This document shows, in pieces, positions 50,201 through 64,000 of a DNA stretch of 64,000 bases. Under the pieces are notes generated by a model that saw only the letters and a list, made by a program, of their open reading frames with translations, made no database searches and had not been told where the DNA came from. Source of the DNA: Acanthopleura granulata (lineage: Eukaryota; Mollusca; Polyplacophora; Chitonida; Chitonidae); NCBI GenBank assembly GCA_016165875.1, contig JABBOT010000003.1:23330441-23394440 (forward strand), given 5' to 3'. The translations under genes and the position numbers were made by a program. Each line of letters begins with the position of its first letter. Position 1 is the first letter of the stretch.

Positions 50201-53200
50201 TTAAATGACAACATTAAGTCTGTTGGATAAACTAAAACTTCCCAGTTAACACTTAGAGTAAAACTGTTTTACTTGTGGAAGTCTTCATAGTGTAGTATGC
50301 TATATGTATCCTGTACTTCTAGAACTCACTGGATGCACCTTGATAGTTTGAGGCTATGTGCAAAGTCAAGAGTTGTAAAATCTTTTACACACTTGCCTGT
50401 CACCAATGTCTCCTGTGTCTGGCGAAAAAAAACAGCCTGTCTTGTTTTAGCTAACTTTTCTTTCTTTGTGGGTAGATGTGTGTGCTAACTGCAGTTGGAA
50501 GTTAAACAACTACTCAAACTTAAAGTCTGACAAGTAGCTCATGTTGTGCCGTGTATGTAGGCATTGACTGATCATCCCTGCTGATAAACGCTCTAAATTA
50601 ATGACATCAAGTCCTATTTTTAACAAAAGAGCAACCACTTCTTCATCATTACTGGCTGCTTTTTTTCCACACTGTGTACAACTTTGAGTAGAGAAATTAA
50701 ATAACATGTCACAATAAGTCATAAATCTTGAAGGTAACAAGAAACCACCTGTTTCCAGACAAAATGCTGTTTTCATCAGGGTTTTTTTTTTGTTTTGACT
50801 TGTTATTATCAGGGATTGTTCCACTTCAGGGAGAGCTAGACGTTCATTGTTTAGCACTCTGAAATTACATGGAGGTCACGATTGAACTCTCTCTTAGGGT
50901 ATTTAGAAAGGGAAAAAAAAAGGTTTAGGACATCATGGATTTATTGTTAGCCACGTTCAATCTGTTACCCACCAACGTAAAAACACACACCTTTTTTTAG
51001 ATATATATTCATCAAGGGCCCAGAGCTGTTGCATGTAATTTGAGTGTTTAGAGAAGCTCATGCAACACTGGTTTTATTTTAATGAAGTTTGTAACTACAA
51101 CCTGCCTGTAGCACAACTGGCGGGAATGATTTAATATAGAGTGCACTGAGCTATGTCGGCAACGGCATGTTGCGCTGTAATGCTGGTGTTTCTGTGGAGT
51201 TGGTGTGTTTACCTAGTCACTTTAGTGGCATACATGGTATATTCAGCGGGACATAAAACGGAGATGTTTACATTCCATGGTGTATGGGGGACAGTGTTTT
51301 GTGACTGGGGATTTAAGAACATGACCCGCTTAGTCCAGCACTGCATAAGGCCTTCGTGACTACCACAAGCCTTCTCATTGGTTAAAAGTTTTCTAGTTGA
51401 ATTCATTCATAAAACTGCCAGCTGACCCGCATTCACAATCCAGTGTGTGGCTTGAGCAATTTGATGGATGGAGGTGATGGGCCCAGATAGTAAACATGTT
51501 GACTGACACGGCCTGATTCTATCTGGGTTAAAACTGGCTGTGTGCTGATAGCTCAACCACAGACTGTTAGTGTCTTACCTGAGGTGAACTGTAGTCTAAA
51601 CACATTGGCTGACATCTTAGTGTACAAGAGCCTAGGATGACCCCCATATACTCCCATTCTCTTGGGATTTTAATTTCATGCACGAATTATTAAATGACAA
51701 CGAAACTTTTTTAATTGCCTTCTTTTCATGCTTGTTTTAAGTCATTAAGATAAATTTCCAGTATACTGGCTTCATGTGTTTGCTGGTTTCCATGTCAGTT
51801 GACATTGCCTAAGTGGAGGAGTAATTGATAGGTACTTTGACTGCCTCAGGACTTCTGAAACAAGAAAAAAATGAACAAATAAAAAGTGTATCAAATACCA
51901 TAAGCTTAATTGTAAAACTGTGCTATCTTTCTTTTTTTGACTTTTTGTTTTGACAAGATTAAATGGAGTGAATTGAGTGAAATTTAACATGTTCACATTC
52001 GCAGTATTTCAGCCATATCATGGCGTTGTATTAAGAAGACATTAGTTAGTTCAACTCCACTAAGAAGCGAAAATAAAAGATATGTCTTGTGTATTTAACT
52101 TTTAAGGATATTGTCTATAAAGTTTCTGTGGCATGTGGTTTGGATGATTACATATGTTGGTTAAGGTAACTTGTGTGAGAAATAGATAAGGACATAAGCA
52201 ATGGCTGATTACTTACTTACATATACAAGTACTTACCTAAAGCAACACTTGACAGGGGTCTCTTTAGAGCTTATGGTCTAGGTCTCCATGGAGTGGGGAT
52301 ACATTCCTGGTCATCAAGAGATGTATTAGATGTCTGGCCACATGGCTTTATACCAGGCCAGCCTTAATCTGCTGCAATCCAATATGGCACCAGAGGTGGC
52401 ACCCTAGAAAAGCTGACCATTCAGAAGTTGAGATTTCTTGATAACAGCCACATTACTTGGACAATCTCTCATCAGCTTGTTTATTACAGTCTTCTGGTGA
52501 TCAGTATTTCAGTGAGACCAGCAGAATGAAGAGTGAGTGAGATTGTTCTTTAACCTTTGCTTGTGTTTGTATTGTACACGGTTTGACAGATAAAAGGCTG
52601 AGGTTATGTAGTATGACACAGATCAACACTTTTGAACATACATTGTTTGTGTTCAGTTTAGGAGTTCAGATGGACCGAAAGATGTTTCTGACGTTTCTTG
52701 TGTGATTTTTAGCAAAAGAGAATGTTTTGCCCTTTTTGCAGATTGATATACAATGAAATGCCTACATCATTAAACCATTTTGCTTTAGGTTGCTGTTGTC
52801 CATGGTTGTTTATATAGTATATATGTACAGGGAATGTACCAGATTTAACCCAGCGTGAGCAAGTGAACATGCAATTTCCTTTTTGTTTAAACAGCACTTC
52901 ACCCACAGATAGATTGCTGAGATAACATTTATTTTTGAGCCACGTTGCTTTGTGTATACACTTGTGAAACCAGTAATGAAAGCTTTAACAAGTTGCCAGT
53001 GGCAAAAGTTTGTCTTTAATAATCTTCATAATATTTTGAATGCCATGTTAGCGTCCTGAAGTTATCCTGCCTTAGCAGGTCACCTCCCTAGTTGTGAAAT
53101 TGAGTGGAACAAGGCTTTTTTTTCTTTTTTTTTTCCAAGTGGTGACTACTTTAAGTCAAGCATCGTAAGCCAGTAGTGCTATATTGTGCAAGAGCTAGCA

Positions 53201-56200
53201 AAGAACACCGTGTACATGTATTTGAACAGCAATCCTGTTCAATCTGATAGCTGGTGTTAGTAAAATTAAGTCTGTAATTGCAGCGGCAAGGGACTTTACA
53301 TATAAAGTTCTGGCTGTCACTACCTGTTGCCTGTCTTATGTGATAGGCAAGCCGGAGATGGTATGTTGATACCATCGCTGAGTCATAGCTCAGACATGAT
53401 TTCAAGATCTGCAGTTTGAGATTATATCCTCATTCACTTGCTGAGAAATACTTGAACATGTTTGTAACGGATGCTATTGTGAGTAAGGGATCATGTTTGC
53501 AGGTAACAGCTTTTCAGTAAATTCTATGACACCCCCATACCACCACCACCCCCTCCCCCCACTCCTCTTCAAAGACACCCCAGGCTTTGCTTTTAAGATT
53601 GTGACACGGGCTAAGTCAGCATCGTCCGTTAGATTTCTGAGTGCCAAGGAACTCTTGCACTTTTTTAACTTGCATTTTATATGAAACTAATAAAGTTAAT
53701 GTGAATGGCATAATTATTCCACATGTTGCGGAAGCCCAAAGGGAAGTCTGTTAGTCGGGGAGGTGGGGAGGGGTAGACGGGTTTATGAGGAAGTGGAGGG
53801 GGACGACATACAAAATCACACCACTCAAGCTCAGCCATTCATGGGTAGATCATGTGACATTTGGCTCCTCCAAATTTAGAGCTGCTCAAGCACAGCTGCA
53901 GTTTCATTGGTCAAGGTGTAAAAGATTTCTATGTTCCCAGTGCTCACGTTCATTCATGATTATCTTCAGGCAAGTTGAGAGAGAAAAAAAGTTTCCCAGT
54001 ATAGTTCTGCTCTAGTAACTGTGAATAGTTAGAAGCATGGCATGAATGGGCAGGCTGTCTTTGTGAATGAAGCTGGCTTACGGTTTCATAACCTGGCTGA
54101 GGTTCTTTATTTAGAATGTGTAAAGTAAGCTTAGGATTTTCTAGCCAGCTTAATGGCTGTAGCGTGTGATCTGCCCTGGAGACTTTTATGTGTATTGTCC
54201 ACAGAAACTTACCACAATAACATCTTGGATATAAACATGCAACTACAGACCCCGAGCTATAGCAAATAAAGGATATTGTGATTGGATTCACAGAGAAATA
54301 TAAACATGCTGTATATGGGTCCACTTATATGTACATGTGTATTGCTGAGTTTCTTTGTCCTTTCTTCTGTATGTCTTCAAACAGAGAAAGAAACCTATGA
54401 CAGTAGATTTAGAAGTAAACTATACTATTTGCATACCATCTGTAACAGGATATCCTGAACTTACACTCACTGTGTTAGCAAATGTTCTTAAGTGGCAAGT
54501 TCACAAAATCTGATTTTCGGCCATTTTGTTAAATGAGCATGTTCAAAAAACTGTTCATGACTTTGGCCCATGAGTTTCCTAGTTTCTAATATCTTCTTAA
54601 ACTGTTTGATTGGGGTTAGGATCTTTGCCTTACCACAAAGCCCCCAGACATAATGCCCCACCCAGTCAAAGAATACTTTCATTTGGATGTTAAGTACTCC
54701 ATCTATCAACTGAAATGCAGACCCAAGCAAGGTAGCTAACTATTGCAAGTTTACAGTCATTTGGCTTGAAATATGAACGTAATTCAGGACAGATTACATG
54801 GTCATCACATGTTTACAGTTGCCTTGTAGATATAAATACATCAGTATGGAAAATTGATTGCAAGTTTCAACAGGTTTCATGAGCATCAAACATTTTCCTA
54901 ACATAACAAGATTATATAGATAACTTTTGTTTTTTATTTTTTTTTTTTAACAATAAATTTTTTGTATTTATTGTTATTCCTATAACGTCATGTTATCCAA
55001 CTCCACTTCTGAATGCCTTTCATAGATCTAAACATTTTCCTGTCGTGTAGAAATAACTGGACAAATGGCTAAATATTCATGCTAATTGCATTAACTGTCT
55101 GTAAGGCCTTGCTGTTTGTTCTGTAAGTAAATTACTGGTTGGGGAGTCTGAGGGTAGGACATGAATTGTGTTACTTATGGGAAGGCTTGGGAGTGGAATG
55201 GTATAGCACTGAGCTGAGATCAGCACTAGTCCCTCAATTATTCACATACCTGTCCAAAACTGGCAGGTAAACCTCTCCCTTGAGTCTCCCTATCACAGCT
55301 AAATGCAAAACGCTATGGTTGACTGGGTCGGGAAGTCAAGTCGGGCTTTTGTTGAGAATACCAAGTGGGAATTCACCAAACTGTGTTGTGCGAATTTTCA
55401 TAGTACCTCTAAAAATGCACCTTGAAACATAAAAGGTTTAATTAACAGGTGAGAGATCTAGTGGCGACACCTGAAGCCCTCTTGACAAAATGACATCGAA
55501 GTAACCTCGGTGACGACACCAGTGATTTCCTGTCCTTTGAATATAAAGTTTACCATACCTTCTATCAGCCCATCAATTTATCTAAAAATATATTTTGTTG
55601 AAGTACAGTCTGGTAAAAATTGGCCTTCTTTACTTTCTTTTCTTTATATCAGTTACCACACCACTTATATTGGTTACTTCTCAGTGAAAAGGCTTTAAAA
55701 TTCTGCTTTGAATTTTTTTGCCCAACCTGTCCTTGATTTGTCATTTAGTCTTGTCTTTGAACCAGGTTGTTGCTGAACCGTGTTGGTATGTTGCTGTAAC
55801 CATGCATGTCTTATGTGAACCTTCGTGACAAAAGTCCAAGGCTTTGCTCTGTAGATTTGTTTGATAGATTTTATCAGGTGTGAAAAGCTTGGGAAAACAT
55901 ATAAAAACTTCTGCTTGAATTGCTGGATTAAATGTGAAAGTCGATAAAGTTATGATATATGAAGGGGTCTGTTCTGATTTGCATATCCATGTTTTTACAT
56001 GTGGTCAGTTTGACAGTTCCAGTTGACAGGGTTTGCCTCTATTGTACAGGCTTGGATGTCTGATTTATGATCAAAAGTGGCAAGCGAAATCCCCAGATAT
56101 GCAAAAAAGAATTACGGAGAAATATAAATATCATTTGTCTGGGGGCAGTTCCACTCTGTCTGTTGTCAGTTTGGAACATTCAAATAATTGATACATCCAG

Positions 56201-59200
56201 TGTCAATCAAGTCTTGGGGGTAGGAGATAAGAGATGTTGACGTATCGAAGGCAGTGCCCTTGGGGAGCTCTGCTCATAGCGAGCGTTAATAATTGAGCCC
56301 AAGTGATCTATCTGTTTATCTATATGTAGAGTTGAACGTGCCCAGGTCTGTGCCGGAGGCGAAGTACATATGAGAGTCGTTTCCCCTGGGAGTCTGAGTC
56401 TCCCAAGCGTTTCTTTATCCCCAGCGTGTCACTGAGCTCTTGGTCATTGTTCATCAGGGGCATGTTTATATAAACATAAGTGTGGAGGGAGAGGAGCGAC
56501 TGTGGCTTGTTGAACATGCTGATACTGTCCTCTGTCCTCCCCCGGGCGTACACTGCATTAGCCATGCCATATTGATAAACGCTGAATATTGATGAGAACT
56601 ATAAGCAATGCTAGGATTTTTGGTCTCTAATGGGCCAGTGTTTATTGGCTTGGGCTCGTGTTTTCAACAAGGCTTAGCCGTCATGATGTATAACACCGTC
56701 TTCTCTGCTCTTCAATTATCAATGATCACCTCAGTTACCCCTAGGCCACCATGTTGTAACCAGCTCTAATACTAATTGTTAAGGTTAAATAGGCATCCAA
56801 GGAGAATTCATCAATTTTGCCCAGTCTTTTTTTTTTGTACTGTTGATCTTCATTGTTTGCTCATGCATAAAAGAGGAGCCAAAAGTTTGTCTTACTCCAT
56901 GAAGCTTCAGTGTTACCTTTGCTTCCAGCAACTACAACAAACTTGTAGACGAATAATGGGATCATGTCTCTGATACATTGGTGCACTGATCACATTTTGG
57001 AACTGCAAAAAGGTGCATCTATTAAACATTTCATCATTTCTGTGGAGGAGGACAAGGGTTGAAAGTAAACAGTTTTCCAGAAGAAAATATTTTGAAAATA
57101 TTGTTTGGACATTTGAATTACAAAATAAGATAACAATTGGTGGTTTTGTCTATCCAGTATATCCATGCCCCTGGCCTGGCTTCATAATGGCTATGATAAT
57201 ACATGTATCCTGATGGCTGGACACATTGTCACCTATAGCATGGGGGATTCTTACGTTCTCTTTCTCACACCTTACATAGAGTAGCATGATGCAGTAACCG
57301 TTGGCTGAGTCTAAGAACTTATAATAATGTGATTTTAATCTTTGGTTTATACAGTGATTTCCCATCTTAAATGCATTATATTTGACACATCTTTTTTTTT
57401 TTTTCTGAAAGCTAGTCTGATCTTTGTCGCATTTGGAATATAAAACAAACTTATCTGTCTCTTTTTAATACAAGACTTTAATACTGTCCTTCTGCACGCT
57501 TCATCTTCTTTGTAAGCCAGGATTAGTAGGATTTCCGTTACCGCCATTAATGGGTCACATAGTAAAGCTGCTCCTCACCAGTTTCCTGCAGCATTTTATC
57601 AAACGATACTTTGATGTTATGTATATCAAAACTTGGGCTATAAACTTTATGCATCCACTTCAAGGCCCGGACTATGTTGAGTGTTGCTGCAAGCTTCGAG
57701 CTACATTTGGTGGAGCCAGAGCTTTTAGTTGTGTGTTTCTGCACATGTGTACCAGCCACTAGCTGCATAATTAAAAGCCCGCTGTGATCAGTTGGCAGTT
57801 TTCTTCATTTACATCCCCAATACAGCAAGACTCTTCAACATATAACTGCAGAGTTGTTGGGGTTTTTTTCCTTTAGTCCACGGCTGGCAAGCAGCTGTAA
57901 GCTGCATTAATGAAATGACAGCTGTTGAGGTGATGGTGATGGGGAAGAAAGTTGCTGGAGAAGATGGATTTTAACCTAAAATCTCTCATACCCCCTCCCA
58001 GCTCACTTTGCCCTCTCTCCTCCTTAGTCTTTTCCCCCCCTCTTGAAACCACCTCCCCCTCCTCCCACGCGGACTATTATCCTGATAGGGTAGGACATGT
58101 TGGATGCTATCTGGGTTGTTGGCAGTTTGTTGACAGTTGAGCAAGATACTGCTCAGGCTTCCTCGCTCATCCCACCTATTGTACTGTATAAACAGAAGTC
58201 AGGCTGTAACCTGGTTCCCATCACTTACTGTGCAGACTTTCCTGAACTATCTACACTGCTGCGTACACTAACCCCATCAGGTGACCATCACAACCAGCAA
58301 TCATACCTATATAGCAACTGCTTTGATTCCACCCCAACACATTCAACAGTAGTTTACATAAAGCAGACATCTGAAGACAGAGATCTCCACGCCATCTATG
58401 AGGCTGATGAGCAATTTGCAAGCAATTCTTGCAAGTATTCCTTTAGTTCTTTATCCTTTGCTTTGCTTTTCTTTTCGGAACTGTTTGTTTGTACTGTATG
58501 AAGGAAGATTGATTGTTAGTTAAGGATGAAGACAGGTGTGTATGCTGTGTTTTTGGTGTGTCCTTTGTCTGTGTTCACTTTCCCAAACCCCTGGCTTTCT
58601 TCATTTACCCCTAACTCATTAATGCCACAGGTACCAGGGCAGTGGTGTAGTTTGTGCGTGCGCAGTCTGATGTAAGCTGCAGACAGTTGGTGTACTGCAG
58701 TGTGGCAATAGGTGCCATACGGCAGGGCCCTGCAGTTGTTAGCCCTGCAGTCCCGCCCAGCTATCTACTCAAGCCAGGGCTGGGTTACACTTGCTGGATG
58801 GTTTGCCACATCCCATCAAGAGATTCCAGATGTAGCTACCTCTAGGACTACACCTTAAATACGCCATACATCACAGCCCATCTCACTTAATTGCTTTTTA
58901 TAAGAGCTTGCGAAGCCTTCAGTTATAACAGTTGCTATGAAAACTTTCCTGCTCCAGGCAGCTGAGTCTAAACCTCTGGCATCGTACACAAACTCTAATC
59001 TGTTGGTCACTAAATCCCTCTTCACATGGACAGTTTTAATCTGATTAAACCACATTGAGCAGGAAGGCTGGATTGTTCCTGATGCATTAGTTAGAAGCTG
59101 TATGGTTTTTCAACTTGCTTGTGTATTTAGCATGTTGTTATACAATGGGAAATAGATCTTGTCAAACATGACACATACAAGTACTAGTCTCAGTGTTACT

Positions 59201-61182
59201 TGCTTTGATCACCATGGTTTGCTTATGTTTTTAATATTGCTTTTAAATGTCAAACCAGTTACTAGATTTATGTAGGCAGAAAAGACATTTTAATTTCAGA
59301 AGGAAAAAAGAATTAGTGTGACTGTGTTGAAATGTTACTGAAATCTGCTCTTGTCTGTCACGTAAAACAATGGAGGAGCTTAAGGAAAAAGTGATAGTCA
59401 TGTTGGAAGTCTTTCACTTACAATGTTAATCTTAATTGATCAAGGAGGAACAATTGAAATGTATGGACAGACTTCCCATTGGCTTGATGTCCGTTAATTG
59501 TCTGGGAACAGTTGTTTGGTGGATGTGTTATGAGCAGGTAGTTTGTTTGGAGTAGCTGAACATTCATGGACTGATTTCCTTGTAAGAACGTGTGTGTTAG
59601 TCAGGGTCATTTTGCAACACCAGGAAGATACTAAAGCCAGGCTCAATGGAATTCTCCAGTGAAAACCAACCAGCATCTGGTGACTTTGCATTTGCTTAAT
59701 GGAACAAAAACTGTGAGATTTAATTGATCAGACTGTGAAATGCCAGTTACATGTTTTTCTTTGTAGTTATAGTGTTATCAAAGCTAACTGGGTCATTTCA
59801 CATAGGTATCACTATTTCTCATTGTTTACCTTGTCGCTGTTTGACTTTACAACTGTGGGATGATAGCAGTTCCTGTCGGGTCTTTGTTTTAAAGCCTGTA
59901 CTGGGTTTAATGTACCTGTAAGCTGACATGACACGTGACTAGGTAGGCTAACCACAAACTTATCTGTATGCAGCACTTCACTTACATATGCTCTGTTTAT
60001 ATACAAACTGTATGAGGCTCAAAAAGTGACAGAGAAATAGATTGACCTGACAAAGAGACCAAATAAACAAGGAGTCCTTCCTGGTCTGTCAGAAGTATTT
60101 TACATTTCTGTAACTTTGGAGTCCAATAAATTTTACATTTTAAAATGTGGTTGTGTAATCATGTACATACAATTTGTACTAATGCTTTAAAGACTCCATC
60201 CAACTGGTTTAGATACACTTTGAGTAATTCACACCAACTTTTTTCCCCTCCCTTCCTGTGTAAAGTTTTGAGTAACTTGATAGATAAGGGTAAATTAGGT
60301 AAAATTTCTGCACAGTGCCCTGATACAGGACTCTCACATCCTGTGGAGAGTTTAACCACATAGTTTGTAGCGTCATGGCTGGCTGGCCACAAACTACTGG
60401 TTGTGCATGTACTGTTGGCAGCTAGTGGCACTCGGGCCTGCTGGCTTTCATTCATAAAAATCTTCTCAGCGGATGCTTGGGAGGAGCCTAGCATAAATTA
60501 TGTTGATTTGCCTGATACTGCGCTGATGTTGATTAGCTGGGACTTGACCTGGCTGGTCTGGTGGATTCCCTCAGGGTTTGAGGTTTCATTCATAAACTTG
60601 GCTAGGGCTTATCTGATGCAGGCACCTAAAAGCAGGAAAAGTTGCGCTCTATACTCCAGTGAGGAATAGAGGCGAGAGCTTGGTGAGGTGTGGTTGTGCA
60701 GTACTGGTGAGTCTGCTGGAAGACCTACCTGTGGGAACACTATTGCTGTACCTTATGGTTCAGTGTTGGCCAAGGATTTCTGGAGGGGTGTGATTCAGAT
60801 AACATACCGAGTGTTAGTACCGAGACCAGGATTAGATTTGGTCAGTGTTCATCACTCGGTGGCAGTCCTCACATCTAACACCTGGCTGTCAGGCTTCCTG
60901 GCTCAGACATGCAGCCTCCATGAAGTTGCAGAACTTCTGGTGATCTCTACCTACTCGGGACACTTTGGCAACTTTTTTTGTACACCATGGAACCTGTACG
61001 TTAAAGAAGTACGACTCGTGCGGAAAAGCGATGTCTGCAGCTTGAACAGTTGTGTGGTATGCTGTGTCCGAAAATTTGAGCAGCAAATTTCAGTTTGATT
61101 TTTTTTTTTTACTTGAGTTTTGCTGATTGAATTTTATATGTACATGTGTAAGTTGTTGAGGGGAGAAGAGAGGCAGCCCAAA

Positions 61183-61504
61183 ATGACGATGTCAAATGTG
61201 AACGTTTCGCCGAGTTCTGGGCATGTACATGGCCGTCCGCGCGGCATGTACTACCACGGACCGTGGCATTCACCACATTACCATTACCAGCAACAGCAGC
61301 ATCATCAGGGTAATGGGGAGTGTACAAACAGTTATGGGGTGGCTGCTACAGCTTCTTCCCCCACCTCACCCCATCCTCCCACGCCCCCACATCACATCAA
61401 CATGGCCATGTACCATGCTCGCAATCCACTTGAACTCTGTCCCCCACGACCTCTTACGTCTTCTCACAATCCAAGGCAGCTCACAGCACGGTCATCTCAC
61501 TCTG
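61183..61504 (+). CDS. His/Pro/Ser-rich exon, probable part or alternative start of the unrecognised gene
   Basis: An open frame starts at ATG ACG ATG TCA (61183) and runs 107 codons to a strong donor, TCTG|GTAAGT, at 61504 (phase 1). It reads MTMSNVNVSPSSGH, then YYHGPWHSPHYHYQQQQHH, a Thr/Ser/Pro-rich part and PLELCPPRPLTSS. The composition, compact open frame and donor make it look coding. The frame stays open upstream to about 61120, so it could be an internal exon joined through an AG near 61164-61170, or the first exon of a shorter isoform. The donor phase equals that of the exon at 35492-35645, so either could splice to the same downstream exon. No domain is recognised; low-complexity sequence of this type is common in disordered regulatory proteins. 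Confidence 0.62.
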
Positions 61505-64000
61505 GTAAGTTTTTGGGCAACACCATTTCTGCGCCTTTTGTTGCTGCGTAGTTTCGCTAACCATGTAATAATCTTTTCCTGCTTTAAGATAAAAATGCAG
61601 AATATTTTGTTTTTCAATGTATACATCAATGTTAAATTTAAGAAAAAGTTTGTTAGCAAAGTTAGCTGAAAATTTCCCATGAGGTTTGGCAGTATTTATT
61701 CATTTACTGCAGCTATAGTTAGTTGCATTGTGCGTAGCTATTTAAAGGTATTTTCCACCCACATAATCTATTCTATACAAGTACCGCTATGCGAAAGATA
61801 TTTAAAATTGTTTATCTGTTCATCTATTCATTTTCACCGTTGTATGTGATGCAAGATTTGAGCATGGCGTGTTATAATCCAATATGAAATATTATAAAGT
61901 CATTGTAATTCAAAGCACTTTGAGATTCTCTTGATAGCAGTTCTAGTCCATTGAAATCAGGCTCCCATGTTTCTGTTGTCCTCACCAACGAGTTGGTCAA
62001 ACAGGGGGCGCCAATCTCGCGCATGGCTGATCGCCTATCTCTGCACGCTAAGTCACTCAGTAGAGGTTATATTTAATAATATGTTAGCATTTAGTAAGAC
62101 AATTAAGTGGCCACAGATATTAATAAATACCTTTTTATATTGTGTTCTTTCTTCTGGGATTAGCAGATGAGTCAGTTTGTCAGGTTAGTGTTATGACAGC
62201 TCTTGAATAATAATGAGATGAAAAGTATCAACCGCTCAACCTGTCCATGTCTGGATCATTAGGCCTTAGACGGTCAACTATAATGATGTCTTTACGCATC
62301 TGTGAACTGGGTATTATGGGAGAATATGCTAATTAATTAGGGTTGGCATGGCAGTGAACCAGGTATGATAACTTGAAGTTTGAGGGACTAACTTGAACAC
62401 CTAGGTAAGCCACTTGCCTCTCAACTGGCTCCAGTAACCCTAGCCATAGGGTTACTGGGTTTTTTGCGGTACTGGTTTCAGTTGGTTTCAGAAATATATT
62501 TTTTTGTTTACAATAAATGTTTTTCCCAAACATCTGTGCTGATCTGAAGAATTATGATGGAGTTTCAACTGTTAATTTGCTTAGACAATTCTGTACATTG
62601 AAAGTAGACCAGTAAAATATGATATGAGATGGCAGGAATATATTTTTGTTATCAGGGTAAATTTCTCAAAGACAAGTCTTTGGGCGATTTTGTTTTTGTA
62701 AGCAACATAATTCTTAAGACTTGATTTTTGAGGTGTTATTTTGGCCTTTTTAAATAAAGCCAGCTGATTCCAGTATTTAAATTGGAAATTCCTCTGTCCT
62801 GTCAGATATAAGTTTATGTGAGTGTAAAGTTCTCGTTCAACAAATGGAGTTGACACTGTAGGACCGGAAGTTAAAACCAGTTTTCCCTTTTTTATCAACT
62901 TTTAATCTAAGCCTTCATTAAAGAGGTCCTCGGGTACAAGTTGTGAATTTTATATTTTGATAGATATCATAATTTTGAGAGAGTTGTAGACGAGGCCATA
63001 TTTCTGCTCTAATTGATGGTGGCTAAACTTTATGCATGATTTTTTTTTCTCTCTTGGTCTTGACTTGACACTTTCGTTTTGTGGTCATGTGGTCTGATTT
63101 CCGGTCGGCTTGAAGCTCAGATATGACATAATATATAATTGTGGTTTATAAAAGGAGAAACAAATAATGAGCGATTCCTTTTTATCTGCCTGTCAAGGTC
63201 AGGGTTAGAACAGAGCACCAAACAAACCGTTATTGTACGTTATGTATATTAGTGTTGATATGATTAACTACTTTTGAATGTACAAGTATCAAAGGCGTGT
63301 GAACTTAGTCTACAGTCTTTGATCCCAGAACTCCCTGCAAACAGCCAGCTGAAGAAAGTTTCAGTCTGCCCTCAAACGTATGTACGGCATCATAGTCAGG
63401 CTTAGGGTATGTTTATCTTAAGAGCCTTATTTAGATGATTTTTTTCAAGCTTTTCATGAAATCAGACATTTTTGTTTACTAGCTAAAAAGTTTATCCCCC
63501 CCCCAAAAAAAATTAGATGTATTTAGGATGAAAGCTTCAGTTTGCAGAAATGTTTGATTTCTCTTCAGTATAAACTGATAATGATTTAAGACTCTCCTAT
63601 TTAAATGTTTAACATAGTATCTTCAGGCTGATTGTAATGGTAATTTAGAAAGTACAATATTAAAGATGTCTGGACAAACACAGTCTGTTTAATTTTCCTG
63701 CAAGTTTTCCAAACGCGATAGATAGGGTGAACAAAACCAGTGTACCTCTGTCTAATGTACTGGGGTGTAAAGATCAAGGATTCCGAAAGACAAGTACTTC
63801 ATAAAAGTGGACGGCTTCAAAAGAAGGCATTAACTCTGTGAGGCTGTTCTCTTCATAAATATTCTGAATCAAACAGGGATCTGTTGATGTAGGGTTTGTG
63901 GTTGTAGGTGTTGGTCATGGGGGTGGGGAGAGGGAGAGGAGAGAGCTGAAGGAAACACAACCCTCCCAGCACATGGTGAGCGTGTGCAACCCTAATGGAG
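61505..64000. other. Intron or flanking DNA to the window end
   Basis: No coding exon can be supported. Simple T- and C-runs are present. An AG-rich stretch with an ATG|GTGAGC-like donor at about 63975 has no clear acceptor or reading frame. Confidence 0.45.

Larger units (their letters stand above)
35646..61182. other. About 25.5 kb of probable intron, few recognisable repeats
   Basis: No exon with clear coding character and matching splice phase is found, apart from a doubtful 15-nt candidate at 43718-43732. Seen inside: a degraded family B fragment near 41235-41285, a G-run at 40556-40588, a hairpin element at 45815-45985, a 31-bp imperfect tandem duplication at 47160-47224 and simple A or C runs. 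The family A tail motif that is common before 26 kb is absent. Confidence 0.5.

Noticed and set aside
56320..56565. 81-aa minus open frame in GC-richer sequence
   Set aside because: No domain or splice structure is seen. The GC content alone is not enough evidence.

Overview
This window is animal nuclear DNA: AT-rich, with widely spaced genes, short GT-AG exons and many short retroposon-like repeats ending in (AAATA)n. Three genes can be read exon by exon as orthologues of conserved animal genes, and a fourth is only partly inside the window. The repeat families, including one with a core like 'GGTGTTTTACGCCGTACTC', resemble those I associate with molluscs and other lophotrochozoans. The exact taxon is inference. 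I see no bacterial, phage or CRISPR features.

Layout. (1) Positions 26-6525, minus strand: a six-exon SAXO-type gene (stabilizer of axonemal microtubules), complete at 446 aa. Its first intron holds two minisatellite arrays with periods of 54 and 58 bp. (2) Positions 8449-12781, plus strand: VPS26C (DSCR3), nine exons, 297 aa, transcribed divergently from SAXO. (3) Positions 14489-18893, minus strand: BAG1, six exons, 205 aa, with a ubiquitin-like and a BAG domain, convergent with VPS26C. (4) About 18.9-28.5 kb: a repeat-rich intergenic region with tRNA-derived SINE-like copies, a second related repeat family, and a 30-bp minisatellite with long open frames on both strands. (5) From about 28.6 kb to the window end, plus strand: a promoter and untranslated first exon, then coding exons including a 24-nt microexon, and a His-rich exon near 61.2 kb. 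This gene runs off the window and I do not recognise its product. Its introns are very large and hold few copies of the repeats that crowd 13-26 kb.

The three recognised genes have separate jobs: axonemal microtubule stabilisation, endosomal recycling by retriever, and Hsp70 nucleotide exchange. Nothing in the sequence suggests they form a functional cluster. The best leads are the in-frame minisatellite in the SAXO intron, apparently seeded from a transposable-element core; an exact 74-bp duplication beside a VPS26C splice acceptor; the microexon and possible alternative start of the unknown gene; and a nested hairpin element at 45.8 kb. I found no convincing wholly new multi-gene system.
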